In this document: positions 1-8,426 of the stretch, piece after piece
Layout of the letters: each line of letters opens with the position of its first letter
Numbering within the stretch: position 1 is the first letter of the stretch
Assembly (NCBI GenBank): GCA_023663915.1
Contig: JAMPGN010000033.1
Coordinates: 1-25,267 of the forward strand
Source: Eubacterium sp.
Lineage (GTDB): Bacteria; Bacillota_A; Clostridia; Lachnospirales; Lachnospiraceae
Reading direction: 5' to 3'
DNA: 25,267 nt
The notes under the pieces: generated by a model
What the model was told of the DNA's origin: nothing
What the model saw: only the letters and a program-made list of their open reading frames with translations
Database searches by the model: none
Position numbers and translations under genes: made by a program

Positions 1-330
1 GGTTTTTCGCCAAATAAAATGTTAATGAAATGGCATGCAATATGTAAAAAAAATGGTATTGAATATGTGGATTTTGAATTAATTCGGATTTTTTGTTCAT
101 TTATTGATTTAGAATTATTGAGTTCGGAAGAAAGAAAAAAAACCATAAATACTATTATTAATATGGAAATGCAAGAATTGGCACTTATACTTGAAATAAA
201 TCTTTCAGAATTTAAGGAAAAGATGAATTATTGCATTGAAGAGGAAAAAGGACAGAGTTATTTAAAGAGTATAACAAAGTCGATTTATAACAATATTCAG
301 TATAAACTTAAAGATATTGTGGAGGAATAA
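1..330 (+). CDS. Unrecognised protein, 5' partial, first in the ATPase cluster
   Basis: The reading frame is open from the first base of the window, so the true start may lie upstream; the first ATG seen is at 19, which would give 103 residues. I do not recognise the family. The visible part is charged, mostly helical in appearance, and has no signal peptide or membrane segment. Its stop codon (TAA, 328-330) touches the ATG of the following ATPase gene, and it shares that gene's very AT-rich composition and A-rich codon use. It is therefore very likely co-transcribed and part of the same transferred module. It could be the C-terminal end of a longer partner protein rather than a small protein. 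Function unknown. Confidence 0.6.
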   Translation, partial: GFSPNKMLMKWHAICKKNGIEYVDFELIRIFCSFIDLELLSSEERKKTINTIINMEMQELALILEINLSEFKEKMNYCIEEEKGQSYLKSITKSIYNNIQYKLKDIVEE

Positions 331-1821
331 ATGGATAATATAATTATTGGAAAGCATGCATTGGAGTCTTTAACGACTGGAATGTATGCTGATCCTTTTG
401 TGATTTTTAGGGAGTATATACAAAATTCTGCTGATGCCTTAGATGAAGCACTCAGCAGAAAAATATTAAATTATGGGGAAGATAGAATTGAGGTTGTCTT
501 ATCACCAATAGATAGAAAAATTGCAATTAAGGATAATGGGGTGGGTATTTCTATCTCAGAGGCTGAGAAAACACTTATAAGTATTGGAAATTCAAAAAAA
601 GGTCAAGGTAATGCCAGGGGTTTTCGTGGAATTGGAAGACTTGCCGCATTAGGTTATTGTGGAAAATTAATTTTTGAAACAAGTTCATATTTGGAGAAAA
701 ATGGGATAAGAATCACCATAAATGCAAGAAAGCTATCTGAAAGACTTTTACTAGAAGAAAACAACGATGTTTCGGCCGAAGAAGTGCTTAAAGATATTTA
801 TACAGTAGAAATATTTGCTGAAAAAGAAAGAGAGCATTACTTTAATGTTATGATGGAGGAATTGAATGTAGAATCAGAACTTAATAATTATAATATGGTG
901 TATGATTATTTAGCACAAAGTATACCTGTAGCATACGATCTGGAAAAATTTGTTTGGGGGAAAGAGATTAAATATCGAATAGAAAGTGCAGGATATAGGA
1001 TTCCTGAATATAATGTGATTTTGACGTATGCTGGAAAGTCAGTAAATATTTATAAGCCTTATCAGGATAGCTTTGCTATTGATAAGAATGGGAGTGTAAT
1101 AGATAGTGTAAAAGATGTGGAAATGATCGAATTGTATGGAGTTAATGGAGATATTTCTACTTTTGGCTGGATAGCTCATACAGATTATTTAGGAAGCATA
1201 TATGATAAACGGATAAAGGGAATTAGAATCAGAAAGGGTAATATACTTATTGGTGATGGGCAGACGCTGAACATTGGTTTTAAGGATGCACGTTTTAATG
1301 GTTGGGTATTAGGAGAGTTGTTTGTGGTTGATTCACAGTTAATACCTAATGCTAGGCGAGATAATTTTGAGAAAAATTCTGTATATTTTACTTGGATGGA
1401 GAAATTAGTAAGTATTTTTGCGGGTATTACAAAGGAAATAAGAGCAGCTTCGTTAGCGAGAAATAATGAAGTGTCTAAAGAAATATATAATTCTGAGGAA
1501 ACAAAAGAAAAAGTTTCAGAGGATATAGGAATAGAGGCTTTTACTCTAAGAAAGAGATTAGTGAATACAAAAGCTGCAATAAATTCGTTAGCACTAGATA
1601 ATATAGCAGATTTATACCACGGAGAAATTGCATTTGATGAAATTGATATGTTAATAGGTAAAGTTCAAGGGTCTACTGCCTATAAGTCGTTAAATGTATT
1701 AAAATCTATTACCAAATCTGAGAAGAAAATACTTGAGAAAGTGTTCGATGTCATTATATCCGTGCAACCAGAGGAATCGGAAAAATTGATAGACTCTATT
1801 TTGAAAGTATTTATAAAATAA
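331..1821 (+). CDS. HSP90-like GHKL ATPase
   Basis: This 496-residue protein carries the Bergerat ATP-binding fold of the GHKL superfamily. Box N is E28 and N32 in REYIQNSADA; box G1 is DNGVG at 68-72; the glycine-rich lid motif is GFRGIG at 97-102. A later segment with PNARRDNFE is a feature I associate with HSP90-like proteins outside the classical HtpG group. It is shorter than HtpG (about 620 residues) and is more likely an accessory relative than the housekeeping chaperone. Family knowledge predicts ATP-driven dimer opening and closing that could gate a partner effector. The start has a GGAGG site overlapping the end of the preceding gene, and the stop lies 19 bases before the next gene. 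The AT-rich codon use suggests horizontal transfer. A role in phage defence is inferred from neighbours only. Confidence 0.85.
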   Translation: MDNIIIGKHALESLTTGMYADPFVIFREYIQNSADALDEALSRKILNYGEDRIEVVLSPIDRKIAIKDNGVGISISEAEKTLISIGNSKKGQGNARGFRGIGRLAALGYCGKLIFETSSYLEKNGIRITINARKLSERLLLEENNDVSAEEVLKDIYTVEIFAEKEREHYFNVMMEELNVESELNNYNMVYDYLAQSIPVAYDLEKFVWGKEIKYRIESAGYRIPEYNVILTYAGKSVNIYKPYQDSFAIDKNGSVIDSVKDVEMIELYGVNGDISTFGWIAHTDYLGSIYDKRIKGIRIRKGNILIGDGQTLNIGFKDARFNGWVLGELFVVDSQLIPNARRDNFEKNSVYFTWMEKLVSIFAGITKEIRAASLARNNEVSKEIYNSEETKEKVSEDIGIEAFTLRKRLVNTKAAINSLALDNIADLYHGEIAFDEIDMLIGKVQGSTAYKSLNVLKSITKSEKKILEKVFDVIISVQPEESEKLIDSILKVFIK

Positions 1822-1840
1822 AAATTATATTGAGGAAAAG

Positions 1841-3049
1841 ATGAAAGAATTAATAGTTACAGAAGAGAGTGATAATTTTTATAATGAAGCTATTCGTTTT
1901 TATAAGAGTGGAATAATAGTGACGGAGTCGGAAGATAGGATAGGTCAAGATATAGATTCGTTTAGTCCGATCATCTATTTATATAGACATTCGATAGAAT
2001 TGCTAATTAAAGCGATAATTATAAAGAAATTGAAGGGAAGCGGGAAGTGTAATTGGGAAGGAATTAAACTACAACCTTATAATAAAAAAATATCCAGCAT
2101 GCATTCGATTTTAGAACTATTTGATACTATGAAAGTGCTAAGTGGGGATTTTGCAATTTGGATTAATGAGAATGAGGATATAGGCTTTTTGCTAGAAGAA
2201 TTAGATGAATATGACTTTTCCTCTACTTTTTTTCAATATCCTTATGATAAAAAAGGTAATTTGAATAAAAGGAATATAATAGAAAGTGTTGATGATTTAA
2301 TGAATGGAATGCCATGTTCACCAGCGAATTTTATTTATCAGGAGGGAATGGAGAAATTTTCATGTTTATATCGTGAGCAGGGACTAGATTATTTTGAGGA
2401 AAGTTTACCATACTTAATAAAAGAATTATCAGATATTTATTTAAAAGAATGTAAAATCGGTAAACAAGAAACAATAAATTATTATGATAGAAATGCAAAG
2501 AAATTCATGCTGGAAACTGTATCTGTAGATTTTCAAGAAATAAGAAAACGCTTTATGGGCAGACTATCTAAGCGTGCCATTATTTTAGATTTCGGCTGTG
2601 GTTCCGGACGTGACACCAAAGCATTTCTCGACCAAGGCTACCGCGTAGAAGCCATAGATGGTTCTGTAGAGCTATGCAAGTTGGCAACTGATTACACAGG
2701 CATTCAAGTACGTCATATGCTTTTCAATGAGCTATCCGAAACAGACAAGTATGACGGCATATGGGCATGCTCATCCATATTGCATCTCCCCAAAGCTGAG
2801 TTATCCGAAGTCCTGCATAAAATGTCTGCTGCATTGAAACCAAACGGTGTTATCTACACTTCCTTCAAATACGGAACTTTTGCGGGCGAAAGAAACGGAC
2901 GTTACTTCACGGATATGACAGAGACAACTTTTGCAGATTTTATGCATGATATAGACGAATTACAGATAGAAGAGCAATGGATAACATCCGATGCGCGACC
3001 GGGAAGAGGTGAGGAACGATGGCTCAATCTGATTTTGCGGAAAAAATAA
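1841..3049 (+). CDS. Putative HEPN-like domain fused to class I SAM methyltransferase
   Basis: The protein has 402 residues in two parts. Residues 1-205 are helical and AT-rich; the segment around 42-66 (YLYRHSIELLIKAI) resembles helical HEPN-type domains, but I see no clear RxxxxH catalytic motif, so the label is tentative. Residues from about 211 (TINYYDRNAKKF) to the end match a complete class I SAM methyltransferase with motif I DFGCGSG at 250-256, an acidic DG pair after the second strand, and a GRYFTD segment. It lacks DPPY/NPPY, so it is not a typical adenine DNA methylase and may act on a small molecule or other substrate. Composition changes from AT-rich to moderate GC around 2520-2580, inside the gene. 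No start codon with ribosome site is visible at the domain boundary, so it is read as one polypeptide. The 3' end overlaps the helicase gene by 31 bases. Confidence 0.8.
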   Translation: MKELIVTEESDNFYNEAIRFYKSGIIVTESEDRIGQDIDSFSPIIYLYRHSIELLIKAIIIKKLKGSGKCNWEGIKLQPYNKKISSMHSILELFDTMKVLSGDFAIWINENEDIGFLLEELDEYDFSSTFFQYPYDKKGNLNKRNIIESVDDLMNGMPCSPANFIYQEGMEKFSCLYREQGLDYFEESLPYLIKELSDIYLKECKIGKQETINYYDRNAKKFMLETVSVDFQEIRKRFMGRLSKRAIILDFGCGSGRDTKAFLDQGYRVEAIDGSVELCKLATDYTGIQVRHMLFNELSETDKYDGIWACSSILHLPKAELSEVLHKMSAALKPNGVIYTSFKYGTFAGERNGRYFTDMTETTFADFMHDIDELQIEEQWITSDARPGRGEERWLNLILRKK

Positions 3050-5571
3050 ATACTGACGAATTTCAGAATGAACAGTTACAGATAGAATCTACAGATGTAA
3101 TGACCGGAGACCGGAACAGGAGTCGTTTTCTGTATTATCAGTTAAAAATGAGTATGCAAAAGGCAAAGCGCATTGATATCATTGTCTCTTTTCTCATGGA
3201 ATCCGGTGTGAAAATGATTCTGAAAGATTTGCAGTCAGCGCTTAATCGCGGCGTGCAGATACGTATTCTCACAGGCAATTATTTAGGAATCACACAGCCT
3301 TCCGCACTGTGTTTGATTAAGAAAGAACTCGGAAACCGGGTCGATTTAAGATTTTACAACGACAAGGCGCGCTCGTTTCATCCGAAAGCATATATTTTTC
3401 ACTATGAGAATTATGGAGAAATCTATATAGGATCTTCCAATATTTCTAGGAGCGCGCTGACTTCCGGAATAGAATGGAATTACAGATTTAGCAGCTTAGC
3501 TGACAAGGGGAATTTTACATTATTCTATGAGACATTTTACGATTTATTTGTACATCATTCGATTGTGATTGACGATGCGGAACTGGCTGCATATTCTCAA
3601 AGTTGGCATAAACCTGCAGTTTCTAAGGATTTAGCAAGGTATGACAATTTAGAAGACAAATCCGGCATAGATGGCAATATCGATACGAAAGCAACCGTGT
3701 TGTTTCAACCTAGAGGTGCGCAGATAGAGGCTTTATATGCATTGGAGAACAGCCGTGCAGAAGGGGCAGCAAAAGGATTGGTGCAGGCGGCTACGGGGGT
3801 AGGGAAAACTTACCTCGCAGCATTTGATTCTGCACGGTATAAGCGTGTGTTATTCGTGGCGCATAGGGAGGAGATATTACAGCAGGCGGCAATATCTTTT
3901 AAAAACGTGCGGCAATCGGATGATTACGGCTTTTTCCAAGGGAGACATAAGGATACTGACAAATCTGTCATTTTTGCATCGGTGGCGACTTTGGGAAGAG
4001 AGGAATATCTGAAGGAAGAATACTTTAAGCCCGATTATTTTGACTATCTTGTGATCGATGAATTTCACCACGCTGTCAATGAGCAATATCAAAGAATTGT
4101 GAATTATTTCAAGCCACAGTTTTTGCTGGGACTTACCGCTACGCCTGAGAGAATGGACGGTAGGAATATTTACGAGATCTGTGATTACAATGTGCCCTAC
4201 GAGATTTCTCTCAAAGAAGCGATCAACAAAGGAATATTGGTTCCGTTCCACTATTACGGAATCTATGATGAGACTGACTATTCCACTCTGCATCTCATCA
4301 AAGGGCGTTATGATGAAAAGGAATTGAATGAGACGTACATCGGCAATGTCAGAAGATATGACTTGATCTATAAATATTACATGAAATATCGTTCTAAACG
4401 GGCGTTAGGATTTTGCTCCTCCAGGCAACACGCGGAGGAGATGGCGAAAGAATTTTGCAAAAGAGGTATTGAAGCGGTAGCGGTATACAGCAATGCGGAC
4501 GGTGAGTTTTCCGTGGAGCGGGACAAGGCTATTGAACAACTGAGAAGTCAAAAGATTAAAGTAATTTTTTCTGTTGATATGTTTAATGAAGGAGTGGATA
4601 TTGCGTCGCTTGATATGGTTATGTTCCTGCGTCCGACGGAGTCTCCGGTCGTGTTTTTACAGCAATTAGGGCGGGGACTGCGTACTTATAGAGGCAAAGA
4701 GTTCCTAAATGTGTTGGATTTTATCGGTAATTATGAGAAAGCCGGGCGTGCGCCTTTTCTCTTAAGCGGGACAAAAAGTTTTGATGTGCGTGCGGCAAGC
4801 GATTACTATAGGCTCGAATATCCCGATGATTGCGTTGTAGATTTTGATATGAGGCTTATTGATCTTTTCAAAGAACTGGACAAAAAAACGTTGTCAGTCA
4901 GAGAGCGGATTGATCTGGAATATTACAGAATTAAAGAATTGCTGAATCATAAGATTCCGACGCGCATGGAACTTTTCACCTATATGGATGATGAAGTATA
5001 TCAATACTGCATGAAACATGCGAAAGAAAATCCGTTCCGGCGGTACATGGATTTCTTGTATGAAAAACAGGAATTGTCTTCTGATGAAGAAAGCCTCTAC
5101 CATAGCATCGGAAGGGAATTTTTGTCGCTGATTGAGACGACGGATATGCAAAAAGTTTATAAGATGCCGATCTTGTATAGCTTTTATAATCACGGAAATA
5201 TAAGGCTTGCGGTCACAGATGAGGAAGTGCTGGAAAGCTGGAAAGAATTTTTTGACACCGGAACAAATTGGAAAGATTTAGCGACAGACATGTCATATTC
5301 GGATTATCAGAAGATGACCGACAGACAACATCTGAGTAAGGCAAAAAGTATGCCGATCAAGTTTTTGAAGGCTTCCGGCAACGGATTTTTCATTGATAAG
5401 GAAGGATATGCGCTGGCAATCAGAGACGAACTGGCTGGGGTCGTAGAGCATGAAGCCTTTCGGCGACAGATGAAGGACATCCTTGCATATCGGACGATGG
5501 AATACTATCGGAGAAGATATAATTTATCCATGCGCATGGAAAAGGAAACAAAAAATTCTTACTCTGAATAA
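3019..5571 (+). CDS. PLD-nuclease / DEAD-box helicase fusion
   Basis: This is an 850-residue superfamily 2 helicase with an N-terminal phospholipase D-like domain. The PLD signature is HPK at 121-123 followed by GSSN at 138-141, one HKD-type half-site that would need dimerisation to form a nuclease centre. The helicase core has Walker A AATGVGKT (257-264), a DEFHH box (347-351), TATPER, and motif VI QQLGRGLR (548-555). The roughly 280-residue C-terminus is not recognised and does not look like the DUF3427 domain often found in such proteins. The start has an AGAGGTGAGG site and lies inside the methyltransferase gene, implying translational coupling. Such proteins process or translocate on nucleic acid; helicase plus PLD plus methylase sets occur in DISARM-like defence systems. 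Codon use matches the rest of the chromosome better than the upstream ATPase does. Confidence 0.9.
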   Translation: MAQSDFAEKINTDEFQNEQLQIESTDVMTGDRNRSRFLYYQLKMSMQKAKRIDIIVSFLMESGVKMILKDLQSALNRGVQIRILTGNYLGITQPSALCLIKKELGNRVDLRFYNDKARSFHPKAYIFHYENYGEIYIGSSNISRSALTSGIEWNYRFSSLADKGNFTLFYETFYDLFVHHSIVIDDAELAAYSQSWHKPAVSKDLARYDNLEDKSGIDGNIDTKATVLFQPRGAQIEALYALENSRAEGAAKGLVQAATGVGKTYLAAFDSARYKRVLFVAHREEILQQAAISFKNVRQSDDYGFFQGRHKDTDKSVIFASVATLGREEYLKEEYFKPDYFDYLVIDEFHHAVNEQYQRIVNYFKPQFLLGLTATPERMDGRNIYEICDYNVPYEISLKEAINKGILVPFHYYGIYDETDYSTLHLIKGRYDEKELNETYIGNVRRYDLIYKYYMKYRSKRALGFCSSRQHAEEMAKEFCKRGIEAVAVYSNADGEFSVERDKAIEQLRSQKIKVIFSVDMFNEGVDIASLDMVMFLRPTESPVVFLQQLGRGLRTYRGKEFLNVLDFIGNYEKAGRAPFLLSGTKSFDVRAASDYYRLEYPDDCVVDFDMRLIDLFKELDKKTLSVRERIDLEYYRIKELLNHKIPTRMELFTYMDDEVYQYCMKHAKENPFRRYMDFLYEKQELSSDEESLYHSIGREFLSLIETTDMQKVYKMPILYSFYNHGNIRLAVTDEEVLESWKEFFDTGTNWKDLATDMSYSDYQKMTDRQHLSKAKSMPIKFLKASGNGFFIDKEGYALAIRDELAGVVEHEAFRRQMKDILAYRTMEYYRRRYNLSMRMEKETKNSYSE

Positions 5572-5770
5572 TCAAATCCCATGTACCCCGCGCCGATTTC
5601 TCGCTATTTCTTTCTTTGTTTCCGAGAGGTGTGCCGTAACCGCCTTCCTCTTTGGAGACAGGGTTTGTCTGGACTTTTTTAATACCTTTGATGACCGGAA
5701 GCCTAATGGAATTATCCAGAGAATCTAAGTCTTTTTGCGCCTCCGGTAAGAATTCAAGTTCCCAAATCAT
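5572..5770 (-). pseudogene. RelE-family toxin, 3' truncated
   Basis: The ATG at 5770 overlaps the antitoxin stop (ATGA). The first 51 residues (MIWELEFLPEAQKDLDSLDN, then IKGIKKVQ and GYGTPLGNK) look like the N-terminal half of a RelE/ParE-superfamily mRNA interferase. After about 5617 the similarity stops: the core beta strands and C-terminal catalytic residues are missing, and the frame then runs antisense into the helicase gene. RelE toxins are usually around 90-110 residues, so roughly half is lost. The truncation lies within about 50 bases of the helicase stop codon, which points to a recombination junction there. Presumed non-functional as a toxin. Confidence 0.7.
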
Positions 5771-6090
5771 TCGATTTCAAGCTCCTCTGTTTTTTCAAGG
5801 TCTTCTTCAGTGATTCCGAAATATTTCATTACATCAGTCACAGGAATAGTAGTTTTTTCATCGTTTGATGCAAGACGTTTCGTTGCTTCTAACAACAGTG
5901 AATAATTCTCTTCGATTTCAGCTAATCTGATATATTCATCAGGAGAAAGGATTACAGCAGAAGGCTGGTTGTTTTTTAGGACAATCAATTCCGGTTCGGA
6001 ATGTAAGCGATCAAATATTCTGGAAGCCTGCCCTCTGTTGAAGTGTGTAATGGGAATAAGCCGTGTTAAAAAATTTGCTGTTAATTCCAT
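5767..6090 (-). CDS. Phd/YefM-family antitoxin
   Basis: This 107-residue protein begins MELTANFLTRLIPITHFNRG and contains VLKNNQPSAVILSPDEY, the typical Phd/YefM DNA-binding core. The C-terminal acidic tail would normally neutralise the toxin. I chose the ATG at 6090 over an upstream in-frame ATG at 6198 because a strong GAGGAGG site lies 8 bases before it and the family N-terminus starts there. It is first in a two-gene operon, overlapping the RelE start by ATGA. Since the toxin is truncated, this is an orphan antitoxin, which could still repress its own promoter or act on other loci. Confidence 0.85.
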   Translation of the reverse strand: MELTANFLTRLIPITHFNRGQASRIFDRLHSEPELIVLKNNQPSAVILSPDEYIRLAEIEENYSLLLEATKRLASNDEKTTIPVTDVMKYFGITEEDLEKTEELEIE

Positions 6091-6121
6091 AGAATCTGCC
6101 TCCTCGGTTAGTTCTATTATT

Positions 6122-6149
6122 ATTATATTCAGTTTTCGGGGAAAAACAA
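6122..6149 (-). promoter_or_regulatory. Sigma-A-type promoter of the antitoxin operon
   Basis: On the - strand TTGTTT (6149-6144) is followed after 16 bases by TATAAT (6127-6122). It lies about 30 bases upstream of the antitoxin ATG. Family knowledge says Phd/YefM proteins bind palindromes here, but I see no clear one. Confidence 0.5.
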
Positions 6150-6217
6150 TAGAAACATTCCAATATATTAACAAAAAGTAATGCAAATTATGAGGCATTC
6201 ACACACGCCTGCTCCAC

Positions 6218-6475
6218 TTAATCAACGCAGCTCGCCTTCCCTCTTCGCCTTTCCAAAACCTTCCTACAAACTCTGATTCCGCACCCCAGCGCACATGCCC
6301 CGAAAAGCTCTAAGATCATTAGGAGGAAAACCACATTCACATTGTAAATCGTATAATCAAAAGCCTCGTCAACTGTCCCCGAGAGGCTTAACGTGATAGC
6401 GCCCTTTAGCAAATAAACGGTTCCATATGTAAACAGCAGGATCATAAAATCATAGCAAAAATATCGGATAAGCAA
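6218..6475 (-). CDS. Small hypothetical membrane protein, possibly a gene fragment
   Basis: The frame gives 85 residues with two hydrophobic segments (around residues 10-32 and 46-66) and a basic C-terminus (CRKVLERRRGK). The only start is TTG at 6475 and there is no good ribosome binding site. It follows a 5'-truncated remnant by 14 bases in a different frame, so the two may be pieces of one decayed gene. I do not recognise the family. Probably not functional, but a short two-helix membrane protein cannot be excluded. Confidence 0.35.
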   Translation of the reverse strand: MLIRYFCYDFMILLFTYGTVYLLKGAITLSLSGTVDEAFDYTIYNVNVVFLLMILELFGACALGCGIRVCRKVLERRRGKASCVD

Positions 6476-6489
6476 ATACGATATCCGGA

Positions 6490-6810
6490 CTAATCATTTA
6501 GGCAGTTCGTTATTGTAGACGTTGAATTGATATGTTCCCCTGCTCTTAGCATTTCCCCATACTCTGTCATAATCCCACGCAGATCCCGCGTACAATTTGC
6601 CATCAGCTCTATCTTATAAAAATAATAACTTGTGCCGTTTGCATCGGTTTCATTTGTAATGAAATTCATCAGATACATAATTACAAAAGAATCGGTATCA
6701 ATATATGTCTGCAATTTTTGGTATTCGTCCCAAGTATCGCATGTATAGATTAAATCTTCAATATCATTGATCCGTGTCCTGAGCCATTCAACCTTCTCCG
6801 CTATGTTTTC
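6490..6810 (-). pseudogene. Remnant of an unrecognised gene lacking a start
   Basis: The - strand frame runs from a TAG at 6813-6811 to the TAG at 6492-6490 and reads protein-like sequence throughout (for example VEWLRTRINDIEDLIYTCD and MNFITNETDANG). No ATG or GTG start is present before a TTG at 6714, and coding-like sequence extends about 32 residues upstream of that TTG. This suggests the 5' end was lost. The family is not recognised. It sits among other degraded genes between the helicase and the aminopeptidase. Confidence 0.4.
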
Positions 6811-6883
6811 CTACGTTTTTTCTCAAAGAAATCAATATTATTAATGGAATCAGAACAAACTATCCTATTTTCTAACCTTCTTA

Positions 6884-6913
6884 TTGACAGTGTTAAAATT
6901 ACCACATTATAAT
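6884..6913 (+). promoter_or_regulatory. Strong sigma-A promoter for the aminopeptidase
   Basis: Consensus TTGACA (6884-6889) and TATAAT (6908-6913) are separated by 18 bases. Transcription would start near 6920, giving a leader of about 108 bases before the ATG at 7028. No stable hairpin or riboswitch is evident in the leader. Confidence 0.8.
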
Positions 6914-7027
6914 TTATGACAACAGCGGAGATACAACTTTATGGTATTGCATTTAGCGGCAATTCAGCGGTAAGTGTATCTCAAGTGCAATCAGAAATTA
7001 TCATGAAGTATAAGGAGCACAATCCCA

Positions 7028-8335
7028 ATGAATACACCCACACAACCAAAATTTTCAGAAAATTTATTGCAATACTTAAACGAAAGCCCTACCGCATACC
7101 ATGCCGTGGAGAACGCGGCGGCAATGCTTAAGAGCCATGCTTTTGAAGAATTAAAAGAAACAGAAAAGTGGTCTCTCCACACAGGCGGCAGATATTTTGT
7201 GGTAAGAAATCATTCCTGTATCATCGCTTTTACGGTGGGAGAGGGAGACCTGGCACGGGAAGGATTTCGCATCATTGGCGCCCATACGGACTCTCCGAAC
7301 CTGAAAATAAAACCGGGAGCCTGTACGGTTACGCCGGATGGCTATGTGAAGCTGAATGTGGAAGTTTATGGCGGCGCCATTTTAAGTACATGGTTTGACC
7401 GTCCTCTTGCCGTGGCAGGGCGGGTGATCGTGAAACAGGACGGCGGATTGACGGAGCGCCTGATTAAGATCGATAAGCCCGTATGCACGATTCCGAACCT
7501 CTGCATTCATTTTAACAGAGATTGCAATACAAATTGCAGTTACAATAGACAGACGGATATCCTTCCGTTGTTGTCCATGAAAAAAGAAGGCATGGAGAAA
7601 GGTGATTATCTGTTCGATTTACTTAGGCAGGAAACCGGTATCAAGAAGGATGATATTCTGGATTATGAATTGTTTTTGTATGAATATCAGAAGGGAATCT
7701 TTATGGGACGAAACGAGGAGTTTCTCTCTGCGTCTCGAATTGATAATCTATGTATGGTTTATGCGGGTCTGTCAGCCTTGATGGAATCGGAAGATGGTGA
7801 AGAGAAATATAAGGTATTTGTCGCATTTGATCATGAGGAGGTGGGAAGCGTCTCTGCGCAGGGAGCTCACTCTAAGTTTCTGCCGCATATATTAGAGCGG
7901 ATCAGCAGAAATCTTGGCTTGACAGACGATGCCTATTTTCAGGCGATAGCAAATTCGACTTCGATCTCCGCAGACACCGCTCATGCAGTCCACCCGAATT
8001 ATAGTGACAAGCATGATACCGAGAATCGCCCCGTATTAGGAGGCGGTCCCATAATCAAATATTCCGCGTCCCAGCGATACAGTACCAATGCATTCAGCGC
8101 CGCGTATTTTATGGAAGCTTGTGAACGTGCGAAGGTTCCGTATCAGAAGTATGTCAACAGAAATGATATTGTAGGCGGTTCCACGATCGGACCGGCGTTA
8201 TCTAGTCTGACCACGATTCCCACAGTGGACATTGGAACGCCTGTGCTTGCAATGCATTCGATTCGGGAGTTCGGGGCAGTGATAGATAATATCTATGCGA
8301 AAGAGGCGTTTCGGGCGTATTATGAAGAATCTTAG
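7028..8335 (+). CDS. apeB: M18 family aminopeptidase
   Basis: The 435-residue protein is a cytoplasmic dinuclear-metal aminopeptidase of the aspartyl aminopeptidase family (M18), which removes N-terminal residues from peptides. All the landmark motifs are present: GAHTDSPNLK with metal ligand His86, SRIDNL with the bridging aspartate, FDHEEVGS with the catalytic Glu270 and metal ligand Glu271, SADTAHAVHPNY, and a late MHSIREFG supplying the last histidine. Length is typical. AAGGAG lies about 10 bases upstream of the ATG, preceded by a near-consensus promoter. It is transcribed alone; no terminator hairpin is seen before the next gene. Housekeeping peptide turnover is the likely role, unrelated to the flanking accessory genes. 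Confidence 0.95.
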   Translation: MNTPTQPKFSENLLQYLNESPTAYHAVENAAAMLKSHAFEELKETEKWSLHTGGRYFVVRNHSCIIAFTVGEGDLAREGFRIIGAHTDSPNLKIKPGACTVTPDGYVKLNVEVYGGAILSTWFDRPLAVAGRVIVKQDGGLTERLIKIDKPVCTIPNLCIHFNRDCNTNCSYNRQTDILPLLSMKKEGMEKGDYLFDLLRQETGIKKDDILDYELFLYEYQKGIFMGRNEEFLSASRIDNLCMVYAGLSALMESEDGEEKYKVFVAFDHEEVGSVSAQGAHSKFLPHILERISRNLGLTDDAYFQAIANSTSISADTAHAVHPNYSDKHDTENRPVLGGGPIIKYSASQRYSTNAFSAAYFMEACERAKVPYQKYVNRNDIVGGSTIGPALSSLTTIPTVDIGTPVLAMHSIREFGAVIDNIYAKEAFRAYYEES

Positions 8336-8395
8336 CAGATATTGAATTAGGAAATGCTGTAGAGAAACGTAATCTGTCTAAATGCTAATTTGCAT

Positions 8396-8415
8396 GAATC
8401 ATTGCACGAATCATT
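8396..8415. repeat. Two direct GAATCATT repeats upstream of the Panacea operon
   Basis: GAATCATT occurs at 8396-8403 and 8408-8415, a 12-base period just upstream of the -35 element at 8427. An imperfect inverted repeat (ATGC, 6-base spacer, GCAT) overlaps the left edge. Position and spacing of about one helical turn would suit an operator, but with two short copies this may be chance. Confidence 0.35.
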
Positions 8416-8426
8416 TCGTCCAAAAC

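Noticed and set aside
331..1821. Housekeeping chaperone HtpG
   Set aside because: It is about 120 residues shorter, lies in an AT-rich accessory cluster, and its middle and C-terminal parts do not read like HtpG.
1841..3049. DNA adenine or cytosine restriction methylase
   Set aside because: No DPPY/NPPY or PC motif and no target recognition region; motif I and the rest fit a general class I methyltransferase.
6090..6198. Longer antitoxin N-terminus from the ATG at 6198
   Set aside because: The added residues are hydrophobic and unlike the family, cover the promoter, and lack a ribosome site, whereas 6090 has GAGGAGG.
6916..7131. ATG frame just after the aminopeptidase promoter
   Set aside because: No ribosome site, no family resemblance, and it overlaps the well-supported aminopeptidase start in another frame.
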